A stretch of DNA of 34,108 bases from an uncultured Caulobacterales bacterium (GCA_937923965.1 CALDTL010000058.1:1-34108); one strand, 5' to 3'. Shown: positions 18,215 to 28,879, numbered from the stretch's first letter. The notes: a model not told the origin generated them from the letters alone. Translations and numbers: made by a program.

Positions 18215-19558
18215 ATGATTGGGCGCCTCATAGAAAGAATGGAGATTGTTCGCGGCCAGATTGCCGTTGTCGCCTCCGGCACGCCTGTTTCTTATGGCGA
18301 ATTACTCGAGAGCATTACCGACTGGGGAAAGCTTTTAGACGCTCAAGGTATCGGGCCCGGCGACGTGGTTTTGCTGAAAGGCACCTTCTCGCGCGCGTCG
18401 ATTTCTGCGCTCATTGCCCTTTTTCAGAAGCAAGCAATCGTGATTCTGCTGGCGCCCACATCATACGAGAAGGAAGCCGAGTTTTTGGAGGTCGGCCTCG
18501 CGCAATGGAAAATTCAAGCCAATAGCGGAGACATTGCGCCGCGCGAAACAACGGCCGAGCACCCCCTATACGAGACACTTCGTAAGGCCGAAGACCCGGG
18601 GCTTGTGCTCTTTTCGTCGGGCTCGACCGGTGTGTCCAAAGGCACAGTCCACAGTGCGGCGCGGCTCTTAAGTAAGTTTGCTACGCCCGGGAAGAATTTG
18701 CGAACGCTGGCATTCCTTTTGTTTGACCACATCGCCGGCGTCGACACGCTTTTCTATAGCTTGTTCAACCAGAGCACACTTGTGCTTCCCGAAAATCGCT
18801 CGCCCGAAGCCGTTTGCGCGCTCATCGCAAAACACCAAATCGAGGTACTGCCGACTGCGCCAAGTTTCCTCAACCTATTGCTCTTATCAGGCGCGCATGA
18901 AGCTCATGACCTAAGCTCACTGAAAATCATCACTTATGGTTCGGAGATGATGCCTGCATCGACCTTGCAACGCTGCGCGGAGGCTTTTCCTAATGTGCGT
19001 CTCATTCAGAAATATGGAACATCCGAAATCGGGGCCCCTCCCTCGAAATCCAAATCCAACGACTCGACCTGGGTAAAATTGGGCGGCGACGGTTTTGATT
19101 GGCGGGTGGCAGACGGAAAATTAGAAATATTGGCAAAAACCGCCATGCTCGGGTATCTCAACGCGCCCAGTCCCTTCACGCCAGACGGCTATTTTATCAC
19201 AGGCGACGCGGTCGAGGTGGATGGCGACTACGTGCGTTTCCTCGGGCGCGATAGCGATATCATCAATGTCGGCGGGCAGAAGGTGTTTCCGGCAGAAGTT
19301 GAAAATCTTATCCGTAAATTGCCTGAGGTCGAGGATGTTTCTGTTTACGGGGAACCCCATGCTATCCTTGGCGCGGCGGTTGTTGCAAAACTTAAACCCG
19401 TAAATTCTGAGGCGTCGCTTAAAGCCTTACGCATAGCGATCAGAGGTGCCCTCTCGGGGCAGATTGAGCCCTATAAAATACCTCAGAAATATGTACTGAC
19501 GCAAGAGAGCCTCACAACGGCCCGAGGTAAACAAATCCGCCGAACAAAGGACGGATAA
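18215..19558 (+). CDS. AMP-dependent acyl-CoA/acyl-ACP ligase
   Basis: LFSSGSTGVSKGTVHS, QKYGTSEIG, YFITGD, TARGKQIRR adenylation motifs. Confidence 0.9.
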   Translation: MIGRLIERMEIVRGQIAVVASGTPVSYGELLESITDWGKLLDAQGIGPGDVVLLKGTFSRASISALIALFQKQAIVILLAPTSYEKEAEFLEVGLAQWKIQANSGDIAPRETTAEHPLYETLRKAEDPGLVLFSSGSTGVSKGTVHSAARLLSKFATPGKNLRTLAFLLFDHIAGVDTLFYSLFNQSTLVLPENRSPEAVCALIAKHQIEVLPTAPSFLNLLLLSGAHEAHDLSSLKIITYGSEMMPASTLQRCAEAFPNVRLIQKYGTSEIGAPPSKSKSNDSTWVKLGGDGFDWRVADGKLEILAKTAMLGYLNAPSPFTPDGYFITGDAVEVDGDYVRFLGRDSDIINVGGQKVFPAEVENLIRKLPEVEDVSVYGEPHAILGAAVVAKLKPVNSEASLKALRIAIRGALSGQIEPYKIPQKYVLTQESLTTARGKQIRRTKDG

Positions 19559-19559
19559 G

Positions 19560-19988
19560 ATGCCCCTAATCCCCGAAGGCTTCAGCCCGATGCCGCCGCG
19601 CGGTGCCTTCATAGATTTGAATGGTCCATTTTACCACGACGGACACGTCCAGTTTGGATTCATCCCCAAGGAGCGGCACTGTAATTTACTAGGGTTTGCA
19701 CACGGCGGCATGATCGCGACATTCCTCGACAGCGCGATGGCCCATAGCGTCGTGACCGCACATGGCTACGCCATTGTGACGGAACAGCTGACGATAAATT
19801 ATATATCCGTTGTGGCTAAAAATCGCTGGGCCGAAGTCGAAGTCTGTTTGGATGAACGTGAAGACGATCACATTTTTGCAAAGGCCGTTTTGCAGTCTCG
19901 GGGGCAAATTTGTGCGAAGGGGCAGGCCAATTTCAAACTCTTAGTCAGACGACCTGTTCGAAATGATGGGCGGCAGACGTTGCGTTAA
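19560..19988 (+). CDS. PaaI-family hotdog thioesterase
   Basis: CNLLGFAHGGMIATFLDSAMAHSV: HGG-containing hotdog motif. Confidence 0.85.
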   Translation: MPLIPEGFSPMPPRGAFIDLNGPFYHDGHVQFGFIPKERHCNLLGFAHGGMIATFLDSAMAHSVVTAHGYAIVTEQLTINYISVVAKNRWAEVEVCLDEREDDHIFAKAVLQSRGQICAKGQANFKLLVRRPVRNDGRQTLR

Positions 19989-20897
19989 TCAAAAGTCATT
20001 GATCCGTTCGGGATGAATGCGTCCACGAACCCAATCGAACATTCCCATCCAATTGCCTTTCATTCGCCCCTTGCGGTCAACCCAAGCCTCGGGACGGAAC
20101 GTCTTGGCATGATTGGCAAGAACATTGCGGCCCATAATTCGGCCGCTCTGCCACCATTTCATGGTGCCTTTACGTGCCAAAAAGACAGGATTAGCGATCT
20201 GCGAATATCCAAATTTTATTCCGGAAACTCGGCCGCTCTTGGTGCCTAGGTGCACGCCTTTGCAGGTCCCCACGCCAACGACGCGGCCCTTCGCCAAGGC
20301 CTGTCCCGTATAATCGCGATCTTCGAGCCAGCCATAAGCCGGCAGATGCTCATCAAAACGATAGGCGCGGGTCACCGAACCAATAAAAGCCATATTGCAC
20401 CCGTAAGCGCTTTCTAGCGATTGCCCGATATGCTTGCGCGACTCATGCGGCTCCGGCGGAAGGTCGCCCGACAAATAACGCCTCGCATCAGCCTCGCTAA
20501 TTCCCGGCCCAGTGATTCCATCGGCCAACACCCATCCCGTTATTCCTGCGACGTCATTGTCTCCGAACGCGCGGTGCGCCTGTTCGATCCAATCGGATTG
20601 TGGGCGGTAATCATCATCAAAATAGACCACAAAGAACGCATCATCTTCTGAGCCATGTAGGTTTAATATCGCCTCGATCCCCACATTGCGCTGTATCGGC
20701 AATCCCGGTCGTTTAGAAATTTCAAAACTGACTGATGAATCATCTGCCGCCACGTTACGCCCGTTACCGAAGTCCGCCTCAGATGTACCCACGACCACGA
20801 CATGGTCGGGTTTCATCGTCTGGGTCTTCATTGAATCAAGTATAACTGGAATATCAGCCGGCCGGCCTTTTGTAGCTAAAACGACATAAGCTTTCAT
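19989..20897 (-). CDS. Family 2 glycosyltransferase
   Basis: N-terminal VVLATKGRPADIPVILDSMKTQT, DDDYRPQSDW acidic motif. Confidence 0.88.
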   Translation of the reverse strand: MKAYVVLATKGRPADIPVILDSMKTQTMKPDHVVVVGTSEADFGNGRNVAADDSSVSFEISKRPGLPIQRNVGIEAILNLHGSEDDAFFVVYFDDDYRPQSDWIEQAHRAFGDNDVAGITGWVLADGITGPGISEADARRYLSGDLPPEPHESRKHIGQSLESAYGCNMAFIGSVTRAYRFDEHLPAYGWLEDRDYTGQALAKGRVVGVGTCKGVHLGTKSGRVSGIKFGYSQIANPVFLARKGTMKWWQSGRIMGRNVLANHAKTFRPEAWVDRKGRMKGNWMGMFDWVRGRIHPERINDF

Positions 20898-22138
20898 GAG
20901 GCGATCTCCAATTTACTGGGGTTGGGTTGAACGCTGCGGTAGAGGCTTGCGTAGGCATCGAGCCAGCTATCAAGCGAATTAGCAAGCGCCGCTGTGTCGC
21001 TAAATGCTGCGCGGCTCATCTGCTCGACGCGCGGCGTATTATCGCGAATTTCTATAAGGGCCGAGACAACTGTATCGATTTTCAAGGGATCGAAAGTCAG
21101 GCCTGCGCCCGCATCAACAATATCCCCAGACAAGAAAGCGACTCCGCTAATCAGCACAGGCAGGCCGCTCCACAATGCCTCACCTGCCACCAGACCAAAG
21201 GGTTCCGCTAGGCGGCTGGGAACGATGACGCATCGCGCCTTCGCGGCAAGGGCGGCAAGTTGATCTCGATTGCAAAATCCTGCGAAATGCGCGTCCGGGT
21301 ATTCTTTCGCGAGGTCTTCAAACATCGGGCCATCCCCTGCAAAGACCATTTTCATGCCAGCCTGACGCGCAGCTTCAGCGGCGACATCAGCTCCCTTCTC
21401 AACGCCGAGCCTGCCAATAAATAGGACGGAGGCATTTTCTTCTGCCTGAATACGCGATGACGAATAAGGCTCAATCGGGTTTGCAATTGTGCGAATGCGT
21501 TGGGGCGGTAATCCGGCGCGTTCAAAGAACGGTCCTTGGCGCTGATGGATGACGGCCAGCTGTCCGCGAAAGCGCTTGAGCGGGAATGTATTCGATCGCA
21601 CCGCATGACGGGTCACGCGCCAAGCTTTGTGCATGGCCGACTGCCTATCGCATCGGGTCATTAGACAGGGCAGCGAGTTTCCAACCCGCGTACAAACTTC
21701 ATTTTTCTGAAAATCATATTGTCCGCCATTGCCGCAAGCGAGGAAGTAATCATGCGTTGTCAGTACAAGACGCTCCTCCACAGGGCGAAGCGCCTTGAAG
21801 ACAGCTGGCGAAAGAAAATGCGCCCAATTATGCAAGTGATAGACAGTGTCCGGCGTATCATGCTGAGAAATGAACTTTGTGACCGCATCAAGTGCTGCCT
21901 TGTTCCAAAGCCCCGTTCGCATTGCAGCGCGAGGACTGTCCCGCGAGACCCGTGCGCCTGAGATACCGTGAACTTTGACACCTGCCAACACCAGGCGCGC
22001 ATCCATACCTCCGGCTTGGGTCAAATAGCTGACGTCCCAGCCGCGACCAGCGGCGCCTAGAGCTGCGTCGAGCGCGAGTTTCGTCGCGCCGCCCGCCGTC
22101 ACACCGCTATCATTTATGATCACGAGACGGTTGGTCAT
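20894..22138 (-). CDS. Family 4 glycosyltransferase
   Basis: FIGRLGVEKGADVAAEAA, VPSRLAEPFGLVAGEALWSGLPVL; 4-nt overlap with the GT2 gene. Confidence 0.9.
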   Translation of the reverse strand: MTNRLVIINDSGVTAGGATKLALDAALGAAGRGWDVSYLTQAGGMDARLVLAGVKVHGISGARVSRDSPRAAMRTGLWNKAALDAVTKFISQHDTPDTVYHLHNWAHFLSPAVFKALRPVEERLVLTTHDYFLACGNGGQYDFQKNEVCTRVGNSLPCLMTRCDRQSAMHKAWRVTRHAVRSNTFPLKRFRGQLAVIHQRQGPFFERAGLPPQRIRTIANPIEPYSSSRIQAEENASVLFIGRLGVEKGADVAAEAARQAGMKMVFAGDGPMFEDLAKEYPDAHFAGFCNRDQLAALAAKARCVIVPSRLAEPFGLVAGEALWSGLPVLISGVAFLSGDIVDAGAGLTFDPLKIDTVVSALIEIRDNTPRVEQMSRAAFSDTAALANSLDSWLDAYASLYRSVQPNPSKLEIAS

Positions 22139-24090
22139 TGCGCAGCCCCAAAATCAAAATCTGCAAAGGCAAACTCCGATCCAAAGAGGCTCAGATGGTT
22201 ATCGTCTTCATAGAGCGGTTTATCGTCGACAACGTAAATACAAACCTCTTTGCAGAAACGTTGCATCACCTCATGACGATAGGCGCCGGAGGCATCAACG
22301 AAGGGGCCTATCCGATTGAAAACCCGGCCCCGTTTCTGCGCATGGGCCGCGTCGATAGCAGGCGGCAAGTCTGCGTTGAATCCTAAATTTCGACCGACAG
22401 CATATGATACTGCGAAAGATTGTTCTGGTACGCCTTCTACAATATGGACCGCTTTTCCGGCCGCCTTGAGCCGTTTTATCAAAGCCAGTAATCCTTCATC
22501 GAGATAATTGCGTGAATAATCATCGCCGGCGATGGGGCGAATGGAGGTATCTAGCAACTCAAAGGCAGGCGGCGCGCCAATTTCCCATGCTAAGCCCGGC
22601 TCTGAGTAGCGCGCCCAACGGGCATGCAGAATGACATCTGTTAGCGCATCGTCCGCCAAAATCATCGCCAAAATATTCTCGCGAAACCGTTCGCAAGACG
22701 ACCCGTTATGAAGCGGAGAGCCGCTGACACCAATAAGAGAGGGGCAATCAGAGTGGGAAGCAAGCAGACCACGGCGGCCCTTAGATTTAGCGGCGAGATC
22801 AAATCCATGTGCCGCAGACATTGCATGCGAGTCGCCCCAGAGTACAAAGCTCGGCGTTTTACTCTCATCGCCGATCTTGCAAAGGGCTTCGCGTGTTTTT
22901 AGCTCCATGCATCGTTCACGGTAGAGGTTGCCTTCAGCCGCGCGGAAGGCCGCATTTGTCTTTGCGTCAAATCGATGATCGAGTCCCTGAGCAGAAAATA
23001 CAACAAGCCCCGCCGCAGTGAATGCGGCAATCCCTGCCCCTGAGATCGTGAATATCTGCTTGCGCGAATATCCACGACTGGACCGGAAAGGTTGCTCGAC
23101 AAAACGCCAAGACAAATAGGCCAGCACGACAGAAAGTATCACACCGCTCGCCATCGCCCAGGCTGGGACATGATGCAGACCAAAATGAATATTGAGAAAG
23201 ACTAAAACGGGCCAATGCCAGAGATATAACGAATAGGAGATCAAGCCGATACCAACGAGCGGTTTCCACGAGAGTATCTGTCCCGCAATATTGGTGCCGC
23301 CCCGACCAGCTGCGATAATCATCGCCGTACCTAGAACGGGCGGGAGAGCGGCCAGTCCCGGAAATGGTGTCAACGGTGTGTAAAACACAACGGCGAAGAG
23401 TATCAGCGCCAATCCGATGAGTCCCACAGAATGCCGGACAGACGCAGGCCAAGACATCCCTATCGTAGAGAGCGCAACGATAGCGCCCAACCCCATTTCC
23501 CAGGCCCGCGTTGGAAGCCAGAAAAATGTCGGGTTAGGCGCGTTGCGCACGCCCCATTCCGCTAGGACAAATGACGCAAAGCTAATAAGAGAGACAATCA
23601 CCAGAGGACGGCGTTTAAGACCCTTGATAATCAAGAGCAGCAATATGGGATAGAAAATATAAAATTGTTCTTCGACTGAAAGTGACCACATATGCAGCAT
23701 CGGGTCATACTCGGACGAACTTTGGAAGTACCCGCTGCGCGACCACATCAATATGTTAGCGACATAAAAGACGGTCGCAACAATCGCGGTTCCCATATCC
23801 CGGAATTGGACTGGCGACATAACAAAGAACCCGACGACCAGACTAAAAGCTAAAACAGCAAAAAGTGCAGGCAAAAGGCGTCGTGCACGGCGTTCATAAA
23901 AATGCGTAAAGGTGAATGTGTCTTTTTCGATCCCTCGCATAATGACACTCGTTATGAGGAAGCCAGAGATGACGAAGAAGACATCCACACCCACATAACC
24001 GCCGGAGACAACGGCCAATCCAGCGTGGAAAAGCACCACCGGAATAATGGCAACAGACCGGAGGCCATCAATGTCAGTACGATATTTCAT
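22135..24090 (-). CDS. Acyltransferase 3 family protein with C-terminal SGNH-like domain (OafA-like)
   Basis: YRTDIDGLRSVAIIPVVLFHAG...GGYVGVDVFFVISGFLI; FERRARRLLPALF-like region; C-terminal VLWGDSHAMS. Confidence 0.93.
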   Translation of the reverse strand: MKYRTDIDGLRSVAIIPVVLFHAGLAVVSGGYVGVDVFFVISGFLITSVIMRGIEKDTFTFTHFYERRARRLLPALFAVLAFSLVVGFFVMSPVQFRDMGTAIVATVFYVANILMWSRSGYFQSSSEYDPMLHMWSLSVEEQFYIFYPILLLLIIKGLKRRPLVIVSLISFASFVLAEWGVRNAPNPTFFWLPTRAWEMGLGAIVALSTIGMSWPASVRHSVGLIGLALILFAVVFYTPLTPFPGLAALPPVLGTAMIIAAGRGGTNIAGQILSWKPLVGIGLISYSLYLWHWPVLVFLNIHFGLHHVPAWAMASGVILSVVLAYLSWRFVEQPFRSSRGYSRKQIFTISGAGIAAFTAAGLVVFSAQGLDHRFDAKTNAAFRAAEGNLYRERCMELKTREALCKIGDESKTPSFVLWGDSHAMSAAHGFDLAAKSKGRRGLLASHSDCPSLIGVSGSPLHNGSSCERFRENILAMILADDALTDVILHARWARYSEPGLAWEIGAPPAFELLDTSIRPIAGDDYSRNYLDEGLLALIKRLKAAGKAVHIVEGVPEQSFAVSYAVGRNLGFNADLPPAIDAAHAQKRGRVFNRIGPFVDASGAYRHEVMQRFCKEVCIYVVDDKPLYEDDNHLSLFGSEFAFADFDFGAAQ

Positions 24091-24104
24091 GCGCCCAACA
24101 CCCC

Positions 24105-25496
24105 TTAAACGTATCGCGGTTGTTTGGCGCTATAGACGACGACCACGGGCTTTCGCGCCGCAACGGATAGCGCGGCCAGTAATGCAAAATGCAGTCCGGG
24201 ATCTGGTGTTGTCGCCGTGGTTAAACCACCAATAATGAGCGCGGTAAGAGCAACGCCCGCTGCCGTAAAATATTTCTTATATTCAGGATTGGCAAAAGAG
24301 GACGCGCGCGCAAACAGCAAGTTTTTATAGATCCACAGAAACAGCAGCGTGCCTATCAAACCAAAATTAGATATCCAGACGGACAGGATTCCATTTGACC
24401 GCGTTGACCCCAAGCCAATGCCCAGTCCGTAGGATTCGACGCCAATCTCAAGGCCGCGCATCGCCCACTTGCCCCGTTCAAAACCTGAAACAGAGTCCGT
24501 TTTACTAAAGATCAGGTGATCTAGAAAATCGAGTGCAACCACGCCTGCGGGCGTCGCGACCATAGCGAGAGCCACGCTGCTACCGCAGAGAATAAGAAAC
24601 AAGACAAAGGGTTTGGACTGTGCTGAAACGCCGTTCCCGCGCAGGAGATAAAGCGTAAATTGCGCGGCTAAAACTAAGCTCATACCGGCAGCCACAACGA
24701 TGAAGGTTGAAGATAGCGAAAGCATCCCAAAAATGAGATTACCTCCGCCCAAAATGCCTGTGGCTACATTGCGCGTCGAGAACCACATGCGAATAAAGTA
24801 CCCCGCCAACACAGCTGTGAATCCACCAAAACTTGACGCTTCCGGAAAGCCGCCCGTCACGCGCTGCACACCGAGCATTTGGATATCAGTCAGATAGCTA
24901 TAAGTTGCTGTCTGAACAATCGAAAGTATTGCGCCGCCGCCCGCGAGATCTATCGCAGCCAATACAATGTTGACGATGGCAGCTCCCACCAAAGCCTTGT
25001 GAATTAACTCCGGCCCTGATTTTCGGGCCAGTGACAATGACATTAAAAAAACAGCAAATGTCACAAGAAAATACGCTAATTGGGATATGTTGCCGGTTGT
25101 TGGCACAAGCGGCGACAATCCGGAAAAAACGTCCCAACGCAATCGATAGCCCACCACGTTCCGGTCCATCGAGAACACCATAATTTCGCCCATGAACAAG
25201 CGGGGACCGATCATCGTGATCAGCAAGGCATAAATGCAAAGCGCAATGACCAGCAGGCTGGTAAATTCAAACCGAATGGCCGCATCACGCCCCGAGAGGC
25301 TCTTGATAGTCCAGAGACCAAGCAGCATGAGAAAGCTTGCAGAAAAAACCAGGACACTCATACCGCCAACAATGGCGACAGCCGCCGCACCAAAAGGCAG
25401 GAACGCCGTTGCTGCGCGGTAGCCTTGATCCAGACCCCGCGTTGCAAAAAATGCAAATATCGCAAACATCACTAAACCTGAGAGAACGGGGGTCAT
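24105..25496 (-). CDS. Multi-pass membrane protein, probable O-antigen/EPS polymerase (Wzy-like)
   Basis: Hydrophobic throughout with a central soluble loop; sits between GT and acyltransferase genes. Confidence 0.7.
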   Translation of the reverse strand: MTPVLSGLVMFAIFAFFATRGLDQGYRAATAFLPFGAAAVAIVGGMSVLVFSASFLMLLGLWTIKSLSGRDAAIRFEFTSLLVIALCIYALLITMIGPRLFMGEIMVFSMDRNVVGYRLRWDVFSGLSPLVPTTGNISQLAYFLVTFAVFLMSLSLARKSGPELIHKALVGAAIVNIVLAAIDLAGGGAILSIVQTATYSYLTDIQMLGVQRVTGGFPEASSFGGFTAVLAGYFIRMWFSTRNVATGILGGGNLIFGMLSLSSTFIVVAAGMSLVLAAQFTLYLLRGNGVSAQSKPFVLFLILCGSSVALAMVATPAGVVALDFLDHLIFSKTDSVSGFERGKWAMRGLEIGVESYGLGIGLGSTRSNGILSVWISNFGLIGTLLFLWIYKNLLFARASSFANPEYKKYFTAAGVALTALIIGGLTTATTPDPGLHFALLAALSVAARKPVVVVYSAKQPRYV

Positions 25497-26608
25497 GAGC
25501 CCGCCTTTAGCGCGGCGATTTCCGCATCAACAATTGTCTGAATTTCGGCCTGAAAACGGGCTTCATTGAAACTTTGCGCATGGTCCAATATCGCAGCCTG
25601 ATCTAGGTCATCCAACATGTCTGTCTCAAAGCGTTCAATGGCTGCGTTCAGCCCTTCGACAGTCGGATCATCGAAGAAAATACCGGAGAGTCCGTCGACA
25701 ACCGTATCCAGCGCGCCCCCTCGTCCAAAGGCAATAACGGGACGACCCGAAGCCATGACCTCGACTGGCACGATGCCAAAATCCTCCTCCCCTGGAAAAA
25801 TGAGCGCTCTGCAACGTGCCATGTGGGATTTGAGCGTTTGAAAATCTGTCTTTCCAAGGAAAGTGATATTTTCAGACGCGGACTTGCTCAGTGTCTTGAT
25901 TGCCGTGTCGGGACCGCCAATAACAATCAGGCGGCGACCTGATTTTGCGAAAGCCTCGACCATAATATCCGCGCGTTTGTAAGAGACTAACTCACCCACC
26001 CAGAGATAGAAGTTTTCAACTTCCTCTTTGGCAACGGGGGCGAAGTCTTCAACGAAAACAGGGGGGAAAACCACGCTAGAGTCGCGCCGCCAGAACTTAC
26101 GCACGCGGCGACGAATAAAATTGGAATTGGAGATGATATGGTCAACCCGCGCTGCACTGGTAACGTCCCAACGCCGGAGGGCAGGAGAAATAATAGGCAT
26201 CATCAGCTTTGCCAAAAAGCCCGCTTGATTGCGATATACATGATAATGGTCCCATAAATATCGCATTGGCGAATTACAGTAGCAAATGTGTACGGCGTCT
26301 GGTGAGGTGATGACCCCCTTGGACGGCCCGGACTCGATCGAAATGACTAAATCATAAGGCGTGAGGTCCAACGCCTCCAACGCGGCCGGCATCAGCGGCA
26401 GATATTTCTGATATAGGCGACTTGCGAATGGAAGTCGGGCAATGAAAGTTTCGGTAATTTTATGTCGCTGCAAGGTTTCAGACAGCGCCGATGGATTGGC
26501 TATATGCGTGAAAATATCAGCATCCGGATAGATTCGGCATAATGACTCCACGACTTTTTCGCCGCCCCGCATGTGGAGTAACCAGTGATGGACTATCGCG
26601 ACCCGCAT
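25493..26608 (-). CDS. Family 4 glycosyltransferase
   Basis: MRVAIVHHWLLHMRGGEKVVESLC, LIFPGEEDFGIVPVEVMASGRPVIAFGRGG. Confidence 0.93.
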   Translation of the reverse strand: MRVAIVHHWLLHMRGGEKVVESLCRIYPDADIFTHIANPSALSETLQRHKITETFIARLPFASRLYQKYLPLMPAALEALDLTPYDLVISIESGPSKGVITSPDAVHICYCNSPMRYLWDHYHVYRNQAGFLAKLMMPIISPALRRWDVTSAARVDHIISNSNFIRRRVRKFWRRDSSVVFPPVFVEDFAPVAKEEVENFYLWVGELVSYKRADIMVEAFAKSGRRLIVIGGPDTAIKTLSKSASENITFLGKTDFQTLKSHMARCRALIFPGEEDFGIVPVEVMASGRPVIAFGRGGALDTVVDGLSGIFFDDPTVEGLNAAIERFETDMLDDLDQAAILDHAQSFNEARFQAEIQTIVDAEIAALKAGS

Positions 26609-26610
26609 AA

Positions 26611-28869
26611 CTAATTCGAGTAATATTTCCGATAAGCACTATGGTCGAAGGCATATGACCCAACTGCGTAACGTTGGTTCATTTTGGTTTGAGTCATAAT
26701 CAAACCCAGAACATTGGCTCGCGCATCTTTTAGAATCTGATTCGCAAGAATGACTGCATCCTTCTTCGTCCGGCGCCAGCGGGCCGTGAGGATGACCCCA
26801 TCCGCCAGATTGGCCAATATACGTGTTTCGGCGACAGGTAACACAGGCGGGGTATCAAGGAGTATCAAGTCATAAGTGTCGCGTAATGTTTTCAGCACCT
26901 CGAGAAATTTCTTCGAGCCAAACAAATCGCGCGGCGAACTTTCGCCCATTGAAAGCGTGATCATATCTGTCTCTGTTTGCGTGTCGCGTTCGATATATTC
27001 TCCGAGTTCTTTGTCCTCGGATTGCAGGAAACGTGCAAAATCATGTCGTTGTTTCGCGATAACAGACTGCGAGAGTCCGCGCCGCCGCGTATCGCAATCT
27101 ATAACGATTGTCTTAGTGCCGGACATTGATGATAACCGAGCAAGGCTGAGCGCGGATGTCGTTTTACCATCACCAGAATTTGACGAGACAAACGCGATGA
27201 GCTGCAACGGGCGGCCGTCATTTTTACCTAACTGAATTGATGTTCGCACAGTTCGGTAACTCTCTGCATAGGACGAGAAAGGTTTATCGACGATGTAATC
27301 ATAGGGTTTGGGCGCTATACGGAACAGTCGGCGCAAGGTGCCGCGAGTGCCTGCATTTACCTTCGGGATGAACGCTAAGAACGGCACACCTATATCGGTC
27401 TCCACTTCCTTCGCGGACGCTAAGCCATTATCGAAAATTTCCGCCGCAACCACAGCCGCCATGCCCAATAGCGACCCTAACACAAAGGCCAGTAAGAGAT
27501 TAAATTTCAGCTTGGGCGAGCTTTGCGCAAACGGAAGCGTTGCCTTTGAAACGATGCGAGCGTCCGCTTCTATTATTCCGTCTTGCCCATCAGTCATTTT
27601 GAAGCGCTCTAGGAAATTATTATAGAGGTTCTGAGACCCCTGCGCCTCACGCTCCAGCTCTCGCAGACGAACAAGCGAGCGATTATTACCGTCGAGCTGA
27701 GCTTTCATACCGGTGAGCGCCTCTTCGAGGGAAACAACCCGCTGGCGGTCGATTTCATTTTCAGTTTCCAGGCTGGAAACAATTCGGCTTATCTCGCGAT
27801 CAAGTAACCGGTCAATATCGGCGAGCTCTTGATCAACTTTGTTAATTTCTGGATGCCTCGCACCATAGCGAGTCGAAAGCTCTGCTTTACGGCCGGCGAT
27901 CTGGGCTTGCTCGCGGCGCAAATCGCTAATGACCGTGGACGACAGAACCTCTGCAATACTATCCGCCGTGGCGCCGCGTGCGAGTTGATTGCGCACACTA
28001 TTCAAGCGCGCCGTACTCTCGCTATATTCAGCTCGCTGAACAATCAATTGTGCATTAATATCGGAGATCTGCTGCTCAGTCAGAGATGACCCTTCCGCGG
28101 ACAATAGTCCCGTCCGCGCTCGGTAAGCTTCTACCGCATTCTCGGCTGCCCGTAGATCGGTTCGCAGATCATCCAGCCTCTCCGTTAACCAGCCATTGAC
28201 CCGGGACGTTGCGTCAAACTTGGCATCAAGTTGCTCAGTTAGATATTGTTGCGCGAAACGATTGGCTATTAAGGCCGCCTTCTCTGGGTCCTCACTTCGA
28301 AAACTAATATCAATGACATAGGTCAGCCCCTTTCTTCCCACGCCAAGGCGCGAGATCACAGCCGACACGACTCCTGCTTCGATAACGTCCGCCGGAATAG
28401 TCTGGACGACATTGGTCTCCAGGCCGAGCGCGCCCTTGATCATAGTGGTCGTTTCGCCCCTGAACTTGGCAAAACCTTCGACCTCTCTCAGCGTGCCATT
28501 AAATTCAGGATCGGAAGTCAGATCTAGCGCACGGACCACCTTCTCCGCCAGATTTCGACTACGGATCGACTCTACTTCTGTATCAACCAAAGACGCGTCT
28601 GGTGCGAGGCCAGATAAAACGCTTGTGAAGTCCGGTTGTGCCTTATCCCTAAAATCCATCATGACACTCGCCATGGCGGTATATTGCGGAGTCGCCTTCA
28701 AGGTTCCAAAAATAACGGCTGCAACAACAAGTGCGAAAACGACTGCAAACAGCATTAACCGTCTCCGAAATGCCATAAGAATATCGCGCAAATCGACAAA
28801 GTCAGACGAGTTTTTTGCGAGTAACGTCGAGTTAGGCACGGATGGCAATATCGGCATGTGCATTTCCAT
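26611..28869 (-). CDS. Polysaccharide copolymerase/bacterial tyrosine kinase (Wzc/GumC-like)
   Basis: Wzz-like N-terminus, coiled-coil middle, Walker A SSNSGDGKTTS, VIDCDTRRRG, LILLDTPPVLP, C-terminal Tyr cluster RYAVGSYAFDHSAYRKYYSN. Confidence 0.94.
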   Translation of the reverse strand: MEMHMPILPSVPNSTLLAKNSSDFVDLRDILMAFRRRLMLFAVVFALVVAAVIFGTLKATPQYTAMASVMMDFRDKAQPDFTSVLSGLAPDASLVDTEVESIRSRNLAEKVVRALDLTSDPEFNGTLREVEGFAKFRGETTTMIKGALGLETNVVQTIPADVIEAGVVSAVISRLGVGRKGLTYVIDISFRSEDPEKAALIANRFAQQYLTEQLDAKFDATSRVNGWLTERLDDLRTDLRAAENAVEAYRARTGLLSAEGSSLTEQQISDINAQLIVQRAEYSESTARLNSVRNQLARGATADSIAEVLSSTVISDLRREQAQIAGRKAELSTRYGARHPEINKVDQELADIDRLLDREISRIVSSLETENEIDRQRVVSLEEALTGMKAQLDGNNRSLVRLRELEREAQGSQNLYNNFLERFKMTDGQDGIIEADARIVSKATLPFAQSSPKLKFNLLLAFVLGSLLGMAAVVAAEIFDNGLASAKEVETDIGVPFLAFIPKVNAGTRGTLRRLFRIAPKPYDYIVDKPFSSYAESYRTVRTSIQLGKNDGRPLQLIAFVSSNSGDGKTTSALSLARLSSMSGTKTIVIDCDTRRRGLSQSVIAKQRHDFARFLQSEDKELGEYIERDTQTETDMITLSMGESSPRDLFGSKKFLEVLKTLRDTYDLILLDTPPVLPVAETRILANLADGVILTARWRRTKKDAVILANQILKDARANVLGLIMTQTKMNQRYAVGSYAFDHSAYRKYYSN

Positions 28870-28879
28870 TGGTCAGCCC

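Noticed and set aside
22967-23452. 161-aa antisense ORF within the acyltransferase gene
   Set aside because: Cys/Arg/Ser-rich composition typical of shadow frames; the sense gene is strongly supported.
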